Source of the DNA: Desulfuromonadales bacterium
Lineage (GTDB): Bacteria; Desulfobacterota; Desulfuromonadia; Geobacterales; Pseudopelobacteraceae
Direction: 5' to 3'
Length of the DNA stretch: 64,000 bases
Assembly: GCA_016650295.1 (NCBI GenBank)
Contig: JAENWA010000096.1
Location: 1 to 64,000, forward strand
Of this stretch, positions 37,760 to 46,975 are shown piece by piece. Both the position numbers and the translations under genes were made by a program. Within the stretch, counting starts at the first letter, position 1. The number at the start of each line of letters is the position of its first letter. Below the pieces are notes generated by a model. It was not told the DNA's origin, ran no database searches, and was given only the letters and a program-made list of their open reading frames with translations.

Positions 37760-38497
37760 ATGAGGATTCAGCGAATCATCTGGGCTGTGGGACGCATTTC
37801 GTTCTATGCGGTGCTGTTACTGCTACTGGTTACAGTCATATATGCGCTTTCGCATGATCAGATGCTGGCAGGTCTGATTTCCGGGATCTTGTTAATCATC
37901 GCCCTCTACTTCGGTCTGATCCGCCTCAAGATCCCGGCATATTCGGTTGTAGTGCGCGATGACAAGGTGGTCTTCTTCATCCCCGAGACAACAGTTCGTA
38001 ACCGGTTCGATTTTGTATCGCGCGGGCAGACCATTGTCGAATTGCCGCATTACGGCTTACTGGACCGGCCATACAAGCTGGAGATATTTTTCCCGGACAG
38101 TGAGGGGGGTCTGTACTCCTGCCGCCTGACGCTGGACCTCGATTATCTCATGGAGCCGTCTGCGTGGCAGCGGGCCTATGACAGCTTTGTCCTGCACCAG
38201 GAGAGGCTGTCACTGGAGGTCAAGGGGGTGCTGATGAAGAGCGCGGCCCGCCTGGCAGGCCGGCCGGTCCCCCTGCAAGGAGAAGAAGCCATGCAGGAGT
38301 ATCTGAAACCGATTGTTGCGGAGCTCAATCATGGACTGGAGAGTGTCGGGTTGAAAATTGAGGAAGCGAAATGCTCATTCACCGCAGGTTCGACACTTGT
38401 CCGTTTAGTAGCCACCGAGCAGGAGATATTGGATAAAAGAGTCACGGATGCAGCTTCCGGGGGGGGTGAGTTAATCACAAGGTCCCTGGTTGGCTGA
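37760..38497 (+). CDS. Membrane-anchored hypothetical protein
   Basis: Two N-terminal TM segments, 245 aa; RBS cacaggaggtaactg. Confidence 0.65.
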   Translation: MRIQRIIWAVGRISFYAVLLLLLVTVIYALSHDQMLAGLISGILLIIALYFGLIRLKIPAYSVVVRDDKVVFFIPETTVRNRFDFVSRGQTIVELPHYGLLDRPYKLEIFFPDSEGGLYSCRLTLDLDYLMEPSAWQRAYDSFVLHQERLSLEVKGVLMKSAARLAGRPVPLQGEEAMQEYLKPIVAELNHGLESVGLKIEEAKCSFTAGSTLVRLVATEQEILDKRVTDAASGGGELITRSLVG

Positions 38498-38643
38498 TGG
38501 AGTTATGGTGTTGAAAATTGTAGTTGTATTTTTTCGTGGAAAGAGTATATTCAACTTAGAGGCAGCAATAAAACGGATCTTCAAAGATAGCACGTAAAAG
38601 TCGCTACTAGAAAATACGTAAATTGTTACCTCTTTTGTTTACT

Positions 38644-38678
38644 AAGCTCTTCGGGTAGTGCCGAGGGGCTTTTTTATT
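38644..38678 (+). terminator. Rho-independent terminator
   Basis: AAGCTCTTCGG-GTAGTG-CCGAGGGGCTTTTTTATT. Confidence 0.65.
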
Positions 38679-39116
38679 GTGCCTCAAATTGCGGTGGTGT
38701 CCATACAAGTGATCACATAACTGCTTGTTTTATATGCATTGATTCAGGTTACTAAAACATAGATACCCCCCAAATCTACCCCTAAATGTTTTTCCTTACC
38801 TTGATTTTGCCACCCTTAAACTTCAGCCACTCCACCCCTTCCGACCAGCAGTTCTACGGCAAGCACGTCCACGATCTCCACAAGAAGGACAAGTTGCTCT
38901 CCCTGGAGGAGGCGCAGCGGCAGTCGTATCAAATGGTATGTGGAGAGCATGAAGGGATTCAAGTGATCTGCGGCAATGCCGAACAGTTACGCGTGGACAG
39001 CTTCCGGCTAAATCGATATAATGAAACTAGAGGGGAAAATGTGGGAACCTGAGACCGATCAGGTCTGCCTTCCTTAGAGTCGCAAGTGCCTAAACAAATT
39101 TTGAAAGGAGTCCTGT

Positions 39117-39266
39117 ATGCTTTGGACAATCGTAGTAATACTCATGATACTGTGGTTGCTGGGGCTGGTGACAAGCTATACGATGGGAGGACTGATCCAC
39201 ATCCTGCTGGTTCTTGCCATCATCATCGTGGTGCTAAACCTCATTCAGGGGCGCAGAGCCCTGTAG
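39117..39266 (+). CDS. Small lmo0937-like hydrophobic membrane protein (49 aa; absent from supplied ORF track)
   Basis: MLWTIVVILMILWLLGLVTSYTMGGLIHILLVLAIIIVVLNLIQGRRAL*; RBS gaaaggag. Confidence 0.8.
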   Translation: MLWTIVVILMILWLLGLVTSYTMGGLIHILLVLAIIIVVLNLIQGRRAL

Positions 39267-39588
39267 TGCGGTAACCTCAGCATGTCTGCCAATCCGTTAG
39301 GCAAAGGCCGATTCCCTTTTTGAATTGGCCTTTGCAGTCTTCCTGTTCTCCTCGTTCCAGAGATGCGTCTAGGTGCCTCCCTGTAGTCAGTCCTGTTAAC
39401 CTATGCCGATAATTCGTACATGTTTCTTCGTTTCTTCCACTATGTACGGTGCGGTGTGACGGATATCACACCTGAAAGTTTCCATCTGTGGTATCCTGAA
39501 ATGCGCCCACATCCTGTCCGTTACGCGCCAAGGGCATTATTCCGCAGGCACAACAAGGCGATGGGGGTAAAATTTATGCGAGGTAATG

Positions 39589-41397
39589 ATGAAAAAATTG
39601 AATCCGTCCCGCTTGATTAAACTGTATGTCTTATTGTGCTTCCTTGGAGTGATCGGCGGCAGTTTGTATGTATGGAGGCAGCACCAGGCTGACGAAAAAA
39701 ACCGCATCAGCTTTACGGTCTTCATTGACAAGGTCAATGCCGGGGAAATACTGAAAGTCAGGACCGAAGGGGATGCTATCAGGGCCGAGGGAAAGACGGG
39801 AGCTACGTTTTTGCTCTTCCGACCGGTGGATGCTGAATTGTCCAAGCTGCTCTTGGCGAAGCATATCGACCTTTCCGCACAACCTCCCCCTGCCCCGTTC
39901 CGCTGGATCGAAGTTGGCTTGTTTCTGGTGGTGCTGATTCCCGTCTTCCTGGTTATGAAGAGGATGGCCGTATTCAGCCGGAGCAGGGCGAAGCTTATGG
40001 CTGGCTCCGAATCGAAGACTTTTTTTTCCGATGCCGCCGGTGCGGAAGAGGCAAAAGCTGAACTTCTGGAAACAGTTGATTTCCTGAGAGAGCCGGCCAA
40101 ATTTACCCGGCTGGGCGGAAAAATGCCGACCGGCGTGCTTCTCGTGGGCCCGCCGGGTACGGGGAAGACGCTGCTGGCGAGAGCCGTAGCCGGTGAAGCG
40201 GGGGTGCCATTCTTTTCCATGTCCGGTTCCGAGTTTGTCGAGATGTATGTGGGGGTCGGCGCGTCGAGGGTCAGAGACCTTTTTGCCCAGGGGAAAAAAG
40301 TCGCCCCGTGCATCATCTTCATCGACGAGCTCGATGCCGTCGGACGCCGTCGCGATTCCGGCTCCAGCGGTTCCAGCGACGAGCGCAACCAGACTCTGAA
40401 CCAGCTGCTGGTGGAGATGGACGGGTTTGCCGAAAACTCCGGCATCGTGGTAATTGCCGCCACCAATCGGCCCGAAGTACTGGATCCGGCGCTCCTCCGT
40501 CCGGGACGCTTTGACCGGCAGGTGGTTGTCGGCTCGCCGGATATCAGGGGACGGGAAGAGATCCTCAAGGTGCACACACGAAAAATACCACTCAGCTCGG
40601 AAGTCGATTTGCGAGTAATTGCCCGGGGAACTCCCGGACTGTCCGGCGCCGACTTGGCCAACGTGGTGAATGAAGCCGCAATCCTTGCCGCCCGGTCGAG
40701 CAGACCTGCTGTCGCTATGGCCGACTTTGACGCCGCCAAGGACAAGGTGTTGATGGGGGCCGAGAAGAAATCGATGGTGCTGTCTGAAAAATCGAAGGTA
40801 AGCACCGCCTACCATGAAGCCGGCCACGTGATGGTCGCAAAGCTGGTTCCAGGGTGCGACCCGGTGCACAAGGTGTCGATCATTCCGAGGGGACGGGCTC
40901 TGGGCGTTACCGTGCAGATCCCCGAAGAGGACATCCACTGCTACACGAAAGAGATGCTGGTCGGTCACATAATGGTTCTCATGGGAGGAAGGGCTGCAGA
41001 AGAGCTCGTATTCAACACCACCACCACCGGCGCCGGGAATGACCTCGCCCGAGCCACGGATATGGCGCGAAAAATGGTCTGCGAATGGGGTATGTCCGAG
41101 GCGTTCGGTCCGGTCGCGTTCGGCAACCACGACAGTACCGGATCCGGAGAAGAGAGCGCTAAAACGAATTTCAGCGATGCTACCGCAGTGGAGATCGACT
41201 CGGAGATCAGGTCGATCGTGACTTACGCCTATGCCGAGGTCAGCAGGCTGCTGCATACGAATATGGATGCTCTAAAGGCCCTCGCTGCGGGGCTCATTGC
41301 CCGCGAAACCCTGGACAGCTCCGAAATAGACGCACTGCTTCAGCCGACTCTGGCGAACGGGATGACAGCGTCACTTCAGGAGCATGCATACTCATGA
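39589..41397 (+). CDS. ftsH: ATP-dependent zinc metalloprotease FtsH
   Basis: [51 protein letters not shown] zinc site. Confidence 0.96.
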   Translation: MKKLNPSRLIKLYVLLCFLGVIGGSLYVWRQHQADEKNRISFTVFIDKVNAGEILKVRTEGDAIRAEGKTGATFLLFRPVDAELSKLLLAKHIDLSAQPPPAPFRWIEVGLFLVVLIPVFLVMKRMAVFSRSRAKLMAGSESKTFFSDAAGAEEAKAELLETVDFLREPAKFTRLGGKMPTGVLLVGPPGTGKTLLARAVAGEAGVPFFSMSGSEFVEMYVGVGASRVRDLFAQGKKVAPCIIFIDELDAVGRRRDSGSSGSSDERNQTLNQLLVEMDGFAENSGIVVIAATNRPEVLDPALLRPGRFDRQVVVGSPDIRGREEILKVHTRKIPLSSEVDLRVIARGTPGLSGADLANVVNEAAILAARSSRPAVAMADFDAAKDKVLMGAEKKSMVLSEKSKVSTAYHEAGHVMVAKLVPGCDPVHKVSIIPRGRALGVTVQIPEEDIHCYTKEMLVGHIMVLMGGRAAEELVFNTTTTGAGNDLARATDMARKMVCEWGMSEAFGPVAFGNHDSTGSGEESAKTNFSDATAVEIDSEIRSIVTYAYAEVSRLLHTNMDALKALAAGLIARETLDSSEIDALLQPTLANGMTASLQEHAYS

Positions 41398-41443
41398 CCA
41401 TTGTCCGTTGAGTCCGGACGCGTTCGCGTTTAGGATGGATCAC

Positions 41444-41478
41444 AAAAAAACGCCGCTGTTACTAGCGGCGTTTTTTTT
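41444..41478 (+). terminator. Rho-independent terminator after ftsH
   Basis: AAAAAAACGCCGCTGTTACTAGCGGCGTTTTTTTT. Confidence 0.85.
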
Positions 41479-41669
41479 CACCAACTATCTTCCCAAGAGT
41501 TTTTGGGCTTTGCCTAACGCCTTTTAGGCTTTTCCGGCTATTTTTCTGTCTGCCCTTTCAAAGCTACACCTTATATAACCGTAACATTTTATGTTAGAGA
41601 CGATTCACAGTTTGCATAAACAACTGATATTTTGATCTTTAGAAAAGACTGTAAGAATCAATGCGGTCC

Positions 41670-41681
41670 GTCATATGTGGC
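41670..41681. promoter_or_regulatory. Palindromic putative enhancer site GTCATATGTGGC
   Basis: Same 12-mer as 32369-32380; in ~65-bp block shared with 32575-32639. Confidence 0.55.
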
Positions 41682-41806
41682 GGTTATGTTAAGCATGACA
41701 GATTCCATTGATGGTTTTCCCTTCGCCCCGCACTCCCCAATCGCAGTTCTCGTTTAAATCCCAATGATTCAATACTGTTAGAAAATATTTTCTTTAAACA
41801 CAAGTC

Positions 41807-41824
41807 TTGGCACAACCTATGCTA
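41807..41824 (+). promoter_or_regulatory. Putative sigma54 promoter for 41869/42023 genes
   Basis: TTGGCACAACCTATGCTA. Confidence 0.62.
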
Positions 41825-41868
41825 ACTTGATAGTATATGGTAACTATCTAAAGATAAAGGAGAAATTT

Positions 41869-41949
41869 ATGGAAACCCTACTTATTATACTAGTTGTATT
41901 ATTTATCCTCGGTGGCGGTGGCTTCTATTGGACGAGGCGTGGTCGTTAG
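41869..41949 (+). CDS. 26-aa hydrophobic peptide (absent from supplied ORF track)
   Basis: METLLIILVVLFILGGGGFYWTRRGR*; strong RBS aaaggagaaattt. Confidence 0.65.
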   Translation: METLLIILVVLFILGGGGFYWTRRGR

Positions 41950-42022
41950 ATAACAATAAGTTAGTTGTTAGATGTTGATAACGTACCGGAATACAAATCG
42001 AAACACTAATGGGAGGTTTATT

Positions 42023-42202
42023 ATGAAATCCAGCATTAAGGACAAGACTGAAGGAACATTTCACGAAGTAAAGGGAAAGGTCAAGGAAGTCGCCGGGAAA
42101 CTGACTGACAATCCGAAGTTGCAGGCTGAGGGTAGTATCGAAAAGAATGCCGGGAAAGTTCAGGAAAAGATCGGTGAGGTCAAGAAAGTTTTGGGGAAGT
42201 AG
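42023..42202 (+). CDS. CsbD family stress-response protein
   Basis: MKSSIKDKTEGTFHEVKGKVKEVAGKLTDNPKLQAEGSIEKNAGKVQEKIGEVKKVLGK; RBS gggaggt. Confidence 0.9.
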   Translation: MKSSIKDKTEGTFHEVKGKVKEVAGKLTDNPKLQAEGSIEKNAGKVQEKIGEVKKVLGK

Positions 42203-42352
42203 AGAGCGCTGCGTATCATTCGACAAAAGGTTCCTGACCACTGTAGCGTTTGCATCGTACTCAACTATAACGACTCAGAACAGATTGACATCTTCGGAGT
42301 AACGTATTCTCAACCATCTGTATCTAACGTTAAAAAAAAAAGGAGAAGCGAA

Positions 42353-42916
42353 ATGAAGAATAATATTTTTGCAATAGTGCTCATGGTTTTTGTTCTGGCC
42401 CTGATTTCGGGCTGCGCCACTATTCAAACATGGCCAGATTCGGAAAGAAGCGCGGAAAGCAAGATGGTTGTTATCCAGGAAAACATTGGGGATGGTTTAA
42501 AAACCGGCGCGCTTTCCCCCGATCAGTCCCAGATGTTTCTGACAACACTGAAAGGTATTCGAACAGACTATATGTCGCTGAGAGACAAAAAAGTCCACGA
42601 GAAAGAGTGGAACGCTCTTCAGGGAAGACTTGATGTGCTAGGAGATGAGGTAAACAGGGCTGCTAGCCGGACCACAAAATTTGAGGAACCAAGGAATGGG
42701 GACAGGATTCTCACACTCCAAAGGAGAATAGATGATGTAAGAGTCAGCGGGCGCTTGCCTCAGTCAGAGGGGAGAGAGTTTCAGACCAGACTGGACTCCA
42801 TTCGGAGAGAATATATGCGGATGACGAATGAAGGAAGATACGCTGCGCACGAGGAGAGAGCAGACATTTCCCGTCGACTTGATTCCTTGGAAACGGATCT
42901 AAACAGGTTCCGGTAG
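42353..42916 (+). CDS. Lipoprotein with helical repeats, unknown function
   Basis: Lipobox LISGCATIQ; two similar segments around GDGLKTGALSPDQSQMF.TTLKGIRTDYM / DVRVSGRLPQSEGREFQTRLDSIRREYM. Confidence 0.75.
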   Translation: MKNNIFAIVLMVFVLALISGCATIQTWPDSERSAESKMVVIQENIGDGLKTGALSPDQSQMFLTTLKGIRTDYMSLRDKKVHEKEWNALQGRLDVLGDEVNRAASRTTKFEEPRNGDRILTLQRRIDDVRVSGRLPQSEGREFQTRLDSIRREYMRMTNEGRYAAHEERADISRRLDSLETDLNRFR

Positions 42917-42995
42917 CATTTCACGAAATTATTGAATCAACAGGCTAAGCAGCAATGCTCCCATAAATTCGATCTTAGAACAGCAGGAGAAACTG

Positions 42996-44012
42996 ATGAT
43001 GAACCCTGAACTGAACCACGAGTATCCCGAACCGGGCGAGGCCGCACTGATTGAGAAGATGGTCAAGTTGGCCGTCGAACGAATGAAGCCCCAACAGGGT
43101 CGCATTCGCCGCGGTCAGCATGCCAAAACGACAGGTTGTGTCAGGGGGGAGTTCACAATCCATAACGATATAGCAGACGACTTGCGTTTTGGAATCTTCC
43201 AGAAGCCAAATCAGGTATATCAGGCGATCATCCGCTTCTCTAATTCCTCGGAATCGATCAACCCTGATGGTATGGGTGATGCGCGGGGGATGGCCATCAA
43301 GTTGTTGGATGTGACAGGTACCCCGGCAACTCCCGACACTGATAATCGCTGTCAGGATTTTTTGACCATCAACTTCCCGGTCTTCCCGTTCGCAACACCG
43401 GCTGAATTCGTGGATTTCTTCGACATCCGCGCGATGCCTTTCGTAGGTGATCCGCTGGCTGCGGCCTGGCTTGCTCTTTCCAATTACCGTCACCTGAATA
43501 TCGCCAGGGAGATCCTGGGCGAAATCGTCACCAGCCCACTGGAACTGACGTATTGGAGCGGCTCGCCTTACTGGCTCGGCTCACCGGCAACAGCCAACGG
43601 CCACGCAGTTAAATACACGCTTGTGCCCAGATTCGAAGAGACGGGGCCGCTTCAAGATCCTAACAGCATGCCCGACGATTATTTGAACCAGGCCCTGGCG
43701 CGGCACTTGATAACACGCGAAGCTGTCTTTGAATTCAGGGTTCAAACCCAGACTGATCCTATTGCGATGCCTGTCGAGGACGTGTCGGTCGTATGGGATG
43801 AATCTGTCTCCAAGCCGATTCCTGTAGCCTCACTCAAGATTGGTATGCAGGACGTCGATTCGCCCGAGGGAAGGTCATTGGCCGAGGAATGCGAGACGAT
43901 GGCTTTCTCACCCTGGAATGCCCTCGCTGAGCATCGGCCGATGGGGGGAATAAACAGGCTGCGTCAGGCGGTTTATTTGGCCAGCCAGGCTAAGAGAGCA
44001 GTAAAGGGCTAG
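42996..44012 (+). CDS. Catalase-like (heme-dependent peroxidase fold) family protein
   Basis: RRGQHAKTTGCVRGEFTI...QAIIRFSNSSESINPDGMGDARGMAIKLLDV...QDFLTINFPVF. Confidence 0.87.
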   Translation: MMNPELNHEYPEPGEAALIEKMVKLAVERMKPQQGRIRRGQHAKTTGCVRGEFTIHNDIADDLRFGIFQKPNQVYQAIIRFSNSSESINPDGMGDARGMAIKLLDVTGTPATPDTDNRCQDFLTINFPVFPFATPAEFVDFFDIRAMPFVGDPLAAAWLALSNYRHLNIAREILGEIVTSPLELTYWSGSPYWLGSPATANGHAVKYTLVPRFEETGPLQDPNSMPDDYLNQALARHLITREAVFEFRVQTQTDPIAMPVEDVSVVWDESVSKPIPVASLKIGMQDVDSPEGRSLAEECETMAFSPWNALAEHRPMGGINRLRQAVYLASQAKRAVKG

Positions 44013-44019
44013 GATCGAG

Positions 44020-44147
44020 CAGGACTGGATATCCTGGGAGGGAGCAACGTTGTAACGGGGATTGAGGTCCCGGTCGATCTTCCGCACGATGCCGTATATC
44101 TCGATGATCGTCTCAATCGGTATGTATAGCGTCAGTCGTCCGCACAT
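44020..44147 (-). pseudogene. Truncated SRAP (YedK/HMCES-like) gene: N-terminal fragment
   Basis: MCGRLTLYIPIETIIEIYGIVRKIDRDLNPRYNVAPSQDIQS then homology ends; start overlaps dinB stop (TAATG). Confidence 0.82.
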
Positions 44148-45376
44148 TATTTCACATTCACGTTCTTGATTCCGGCCGGCCGCCATGAAGGTGGTATCAC
44201 ATGGCTCCCGGCCTTTTCTTTCCCTGGTAGCAGTGTACCAAACGTCACGACCATACTCCCGTACTTCCGGTTGACCTCATCCATGGCCTTGGTGGCAAAG
44301 AGCTTTTTCCGCTCATCCTCGAACAACGGTAACTGCTCGACCTCATGCCGAAGGTTGGATAGGCTGACTCCCAGGAGCCGCACAGGCTGCTCCAACTCGA
44401 CGGTGTTGAGTATTCCCAGGGCTGCCTTGTATATTTCGTCACTCTGGTTGGTATGTGACCTCAACGTGGTCTGCTTACCCCAACTGGAGAAGAAGTCTGC
44501 GTAGCGGACATACAGGCTGATGGTTTTACCGGCCACGTTGTAACGCCTGGCCCGGCTGCCGACCATCTCCGAGAGCTGTAACAGGAAGCGACGGATCTCC
44601 TGGGGGTCGTCGATGTCCTTCTCCAGGGTGCTGGAGTGGCCGACACTCTTTACGTGATCTTCCTCGCCGTAGGGTATCACCGGGGAGTCGTCGATCCCCT
44701 GTCCCATCAACTTGAGGCGGCTGCCGATAATACCGAACTTCCTAGTCAACCGGGCTTCGTCACAACGTCCCAGTTCTCCGCAGGTGTAGAGGCTCATCAT
44801 ATTCAGGTGTCGCTCCATCTTCTTGCCAATGCCGCAGAGCTCCTTGATCGGCAGGCGTTCCAGTACACGCGACACGTCCTCGGGCATGATGACGGTCAGT
44901 CCGTCCGGTTTCTGCATATCACTGGCCAGCTTCGCCAGGAGCTTGTTGGGTGCGATGCCGATGGAACAGGTAATGCCAAAGCTGTGTCTGATACGGGCCT
45001 TAATGAGATAGGCAATATTCACTGCACTGTCGAAGATGGAAAGGGAGTGGGTGACATCCAGCCAGGACTCATCAATGCTGAAAGCCTCTACCTCGGGCGT
45101 GTAGTCGCGGAATATCTCGTTGATCATGGTGGAGGTGTGGGTGTACTTCCTGTTATCGCCCACCACTATGATCAGTTCCGGACAAACCCGTTTCCCTTCC
45201 CAGATCGCCATGCCTGTCTTGACACCTTTGGCCCTGGCCTCATATGAGCTGGTGGTGATGACCGTCCGATGACCGCCACCGACAACGGCTATCGGCTTGC
45301 CGCGCAGGTCAGGGTTGGCCTGCTGTTCTACAGAGGCGAAAAAGGCGTTCATATCGATATGGAGGATGGTGCGCAT
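44147..45376 (-). CDS. dinB: DNA polymerase IV (Y-family)
   Basis: MRTILHIDMNAFFASVEQQANPDLRGKPIAVVG...FSIDESWLDVT...SIGIAPNKLLAKLASDMQKPDG. Confidence 0.94.
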   Translation of the reverse strand: MRTILHIDMNAFFASVEQQANPDLRGKPIAVVGGGHRTVITTSSYEARAKGVKTGMAIWEGKRVCPELIIVVGDNRKYTHTSTMINEIFRDYTPEVEAFSIDESWLDVTHSLSIFDSAVNIAYLIKARIRHSFGITCSIGIAPNKLLAKLASDMQKPDGLTVIMPEDVSRVLERLPIKELCGIGKKMERHLNMMSLYTCGELGRCDEARLTRKFGIIGSRLKLMGQGIDDSPVIPYGEEDHVKSVGHSSTLEKDIDDPQEIRRFLLQLSEMVGSRARRYNVAGKTISLYVRYADFFSSWGKQTTLRSHTNQSDEIYKAALGILNTVELEQPVRLLGVSLSNLRHEVEQLPLFEDERKKLFATKAMDEVNRKYGSMVVTFGTLLPGKEKAGSHVIPPSWRPAGIKNVNVK

Positions 45377-45603
45377 AGATGTTGTCCACAAATTATGTTG
45401 GTAACCTTGTTTATGGATTATAGCAAACGGTGGATATTATGGCGAGAAGGTTGGTTTGAACAGATTTTGGGCAGAAAGGCTATCGCGCGATTACTTTTTT
45501 AATGAAGACTCATTCCAATGTCATTTCGCCTCATTTTCTGGTATGTAAACACAATTAAACACAGCACCAAGACCGTTATGCAGATTGAAAGGAGTGTAAG
45601 ACC

Positions 45604-45849
45604 AAAGAGCAGTATATAGGATCAGCGTCTGGTGAAGAAGGATTTTGGGGGCGCTGGCAGAACTACATACAGACTGGCCACGGCGGCAATGTGGGACTCA
45701 AGAGCCGAGATCCGAGCGATTATCAGGTTTCGATCCTGGAGGTTGCAGGTACATCTGCAACAACTGATGATATTCTGACCATGGAAGGCCGGTGGCAGTC
45801 TAAACTGCAAAGCAGGGAAATGGGGCTGAACCGCAATTTGTCACGTTAA
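45604..45849 (+). pseudogene. C-terminal remnant of a GIY-YIG-type nuclease protein
   Basis: Frame reads KEQYIGSASGEEGFWGRWQNYIQTGHGGNVGLKSRDPSDYQVSILEVAGTSATTDDILTMEGRWQSKLQSREMGLNRNLSR*; no start or N-terminus. Confidence 0.75.
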
Positions 45850-45976
45850 GACTACAACCGAACCAAAGCGGCATCGGATGAGCAACTGCAACACATACTA
45901 TAACCCGGTCTGGCCATCCCCCCGATTTGGAGGTTGACCGGGGTCTGGTCAACAAAGAAGTTGGTCTCGGAAGAAT

Positions 45977-46789
45977 ATGACAGCAAAAATATTTCAAACA
46001 TTCAGGGAATTACGTGACGATTTAGGCAAGATAGATGCCTCGTTTGCTTACATTGCCTTGTCTTTAAAACACCTTGATTACAGTGCATCTCAGTCGGCAA
46101 ATCGGCTCAACTTCCTGGAGGAAGTTGCGGAGCGTCATTCAATTAGAGTTCTTCTCCAGAATGATGATGATCCACAGAAAAACGTTTACTTTTCTGCGGC
46201 TGTTGCAGTCCATTCCGAATGGGATCGCTTTTTATTTGGGCTTATGGATGAATTAAGTGATTTCAATTATGAGCCTATTGACAAGGGGCGTAGACGTGAT
46301 GGTGAATCAAGGCTGGCATTCTTTCTTCGATCCATGAAAGTAATTGCTCCAAACAAATTAGACGAATTACCGCAACCACTTATCGAACTATGTGAATACT
46401 TAAGACTCCTTAGAAATTATTATGCTCATCGTCTCACTACGCCTCAAAAGGAATGCGTAGAACTGTTTAATAAAATAAGCAAAAAAATCAATACTTGGCC
46501 GAGTAAATTCGGAAATCTTAAATTTTCATCTGAGTGTTGTCAGCCTGCGTTTGATGATGTGCTCATCTTGACAATAGCCGTAAAACTTCTTGCAGAGGAA
46601 ATATGTACCCGATTGGCTCCAGTCCCTGACGTATTGTTGGAGCATCCAGCAACAAAAGATTTTATTGCCCGTGAAAAAAGCCCCATGCCTGAAAGTCGTT
46701 TTCAATTGTTCCTGAATGATCGGTTCGGTCTTGATAGGATTACTGCTAATCAACTTTCTAAAAAACTAGTGAATAAGGCGTTGGTGTAG
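45977..46789 (+). CDS. HEPN-like protein (RNYYAH motif), possible defence nuclease
   Basis: 270-aa helical protein; LCEYLRLLRNYYAHRL matches the HEPN RX4H pattern. Confidence 0.65.
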   Translation: MTAKIFQTFRELRDDLGKIDASFAYIALSLKHLDYSASQSANRLNFLEEVAERHSIRVLLQNDDDPQKNVYFSAAVAVHSEWDRFLFGLMDELSDFNYEPIDKGRRRDGESRLAFFLRSMKVIAPNKLDELPQPLIELCEYLRLLRNYYAHRLTTPQKECVELFNKISKKINTWPSKFGNLKFSSECCQPAFDDVLILTIAVKLLAEEICTRLAPVPDVLLEHPATKDFIAREKSPMPESRFQLFLNDRFGLDRITANQLSKKLVNKALV

Positions 46790-46879
46790 TGGTCGCATAC
46801 CCCCTCGATGTGCACTCGAACCAGCTTCGAGAGTAGATCAAGGGCGAGGAGCTTGGTTCGATTCCAACACGCCTTTCCA
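46775..46879 (+). tRNA. Atypical tRNA-like gene (105 nt, enlarged anticodon/variable domain, encoded CCA)
   Basis: Acceptor AAGGCGT/ACGCCTT (7 bp), TG, D-arm GTGT-AGTGGTCGC-ATAC, T-arm TTGG-TTCGATT-CCAA, 3' T-CCA; 51 nt between D and T arms. Confidence 0.6.
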
Positions 46880-46975
46880 AAAAAGATGAAGTTACCAACC
46901 AGGAAAATGGACACCGGCCGCCCATAGGAACCGGACGGGCGAGTATTTCCCGAACCGTTGAACAGAGGAGAAAAT

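Noticed and set aside
38786-39052. 88-aa ORF MFFLTLILPPLNFSHSTPSDQQFYGKHVHDLHKK...
   Set aside because: No recognisable family or convincing RBS; may be a gene remnant but cannot be supported.
39631-41256. 541-aa minus-strand ORF (and 422-aa ORF 39537-40805) opposite ftsH
   Set aside because: Fully antisense to a clear FtsH gene; His/Gly/Arg-rich composition typical of spurious frames in high-GC coding DNA.
46775-46879. Interpretation as an ordinary tRNA with an assignable anticodon
   Set aside because: Several mutually exclusive folds are possible and none gives a normal 7-nt loop with U33, so no amino acid identity is claimed.
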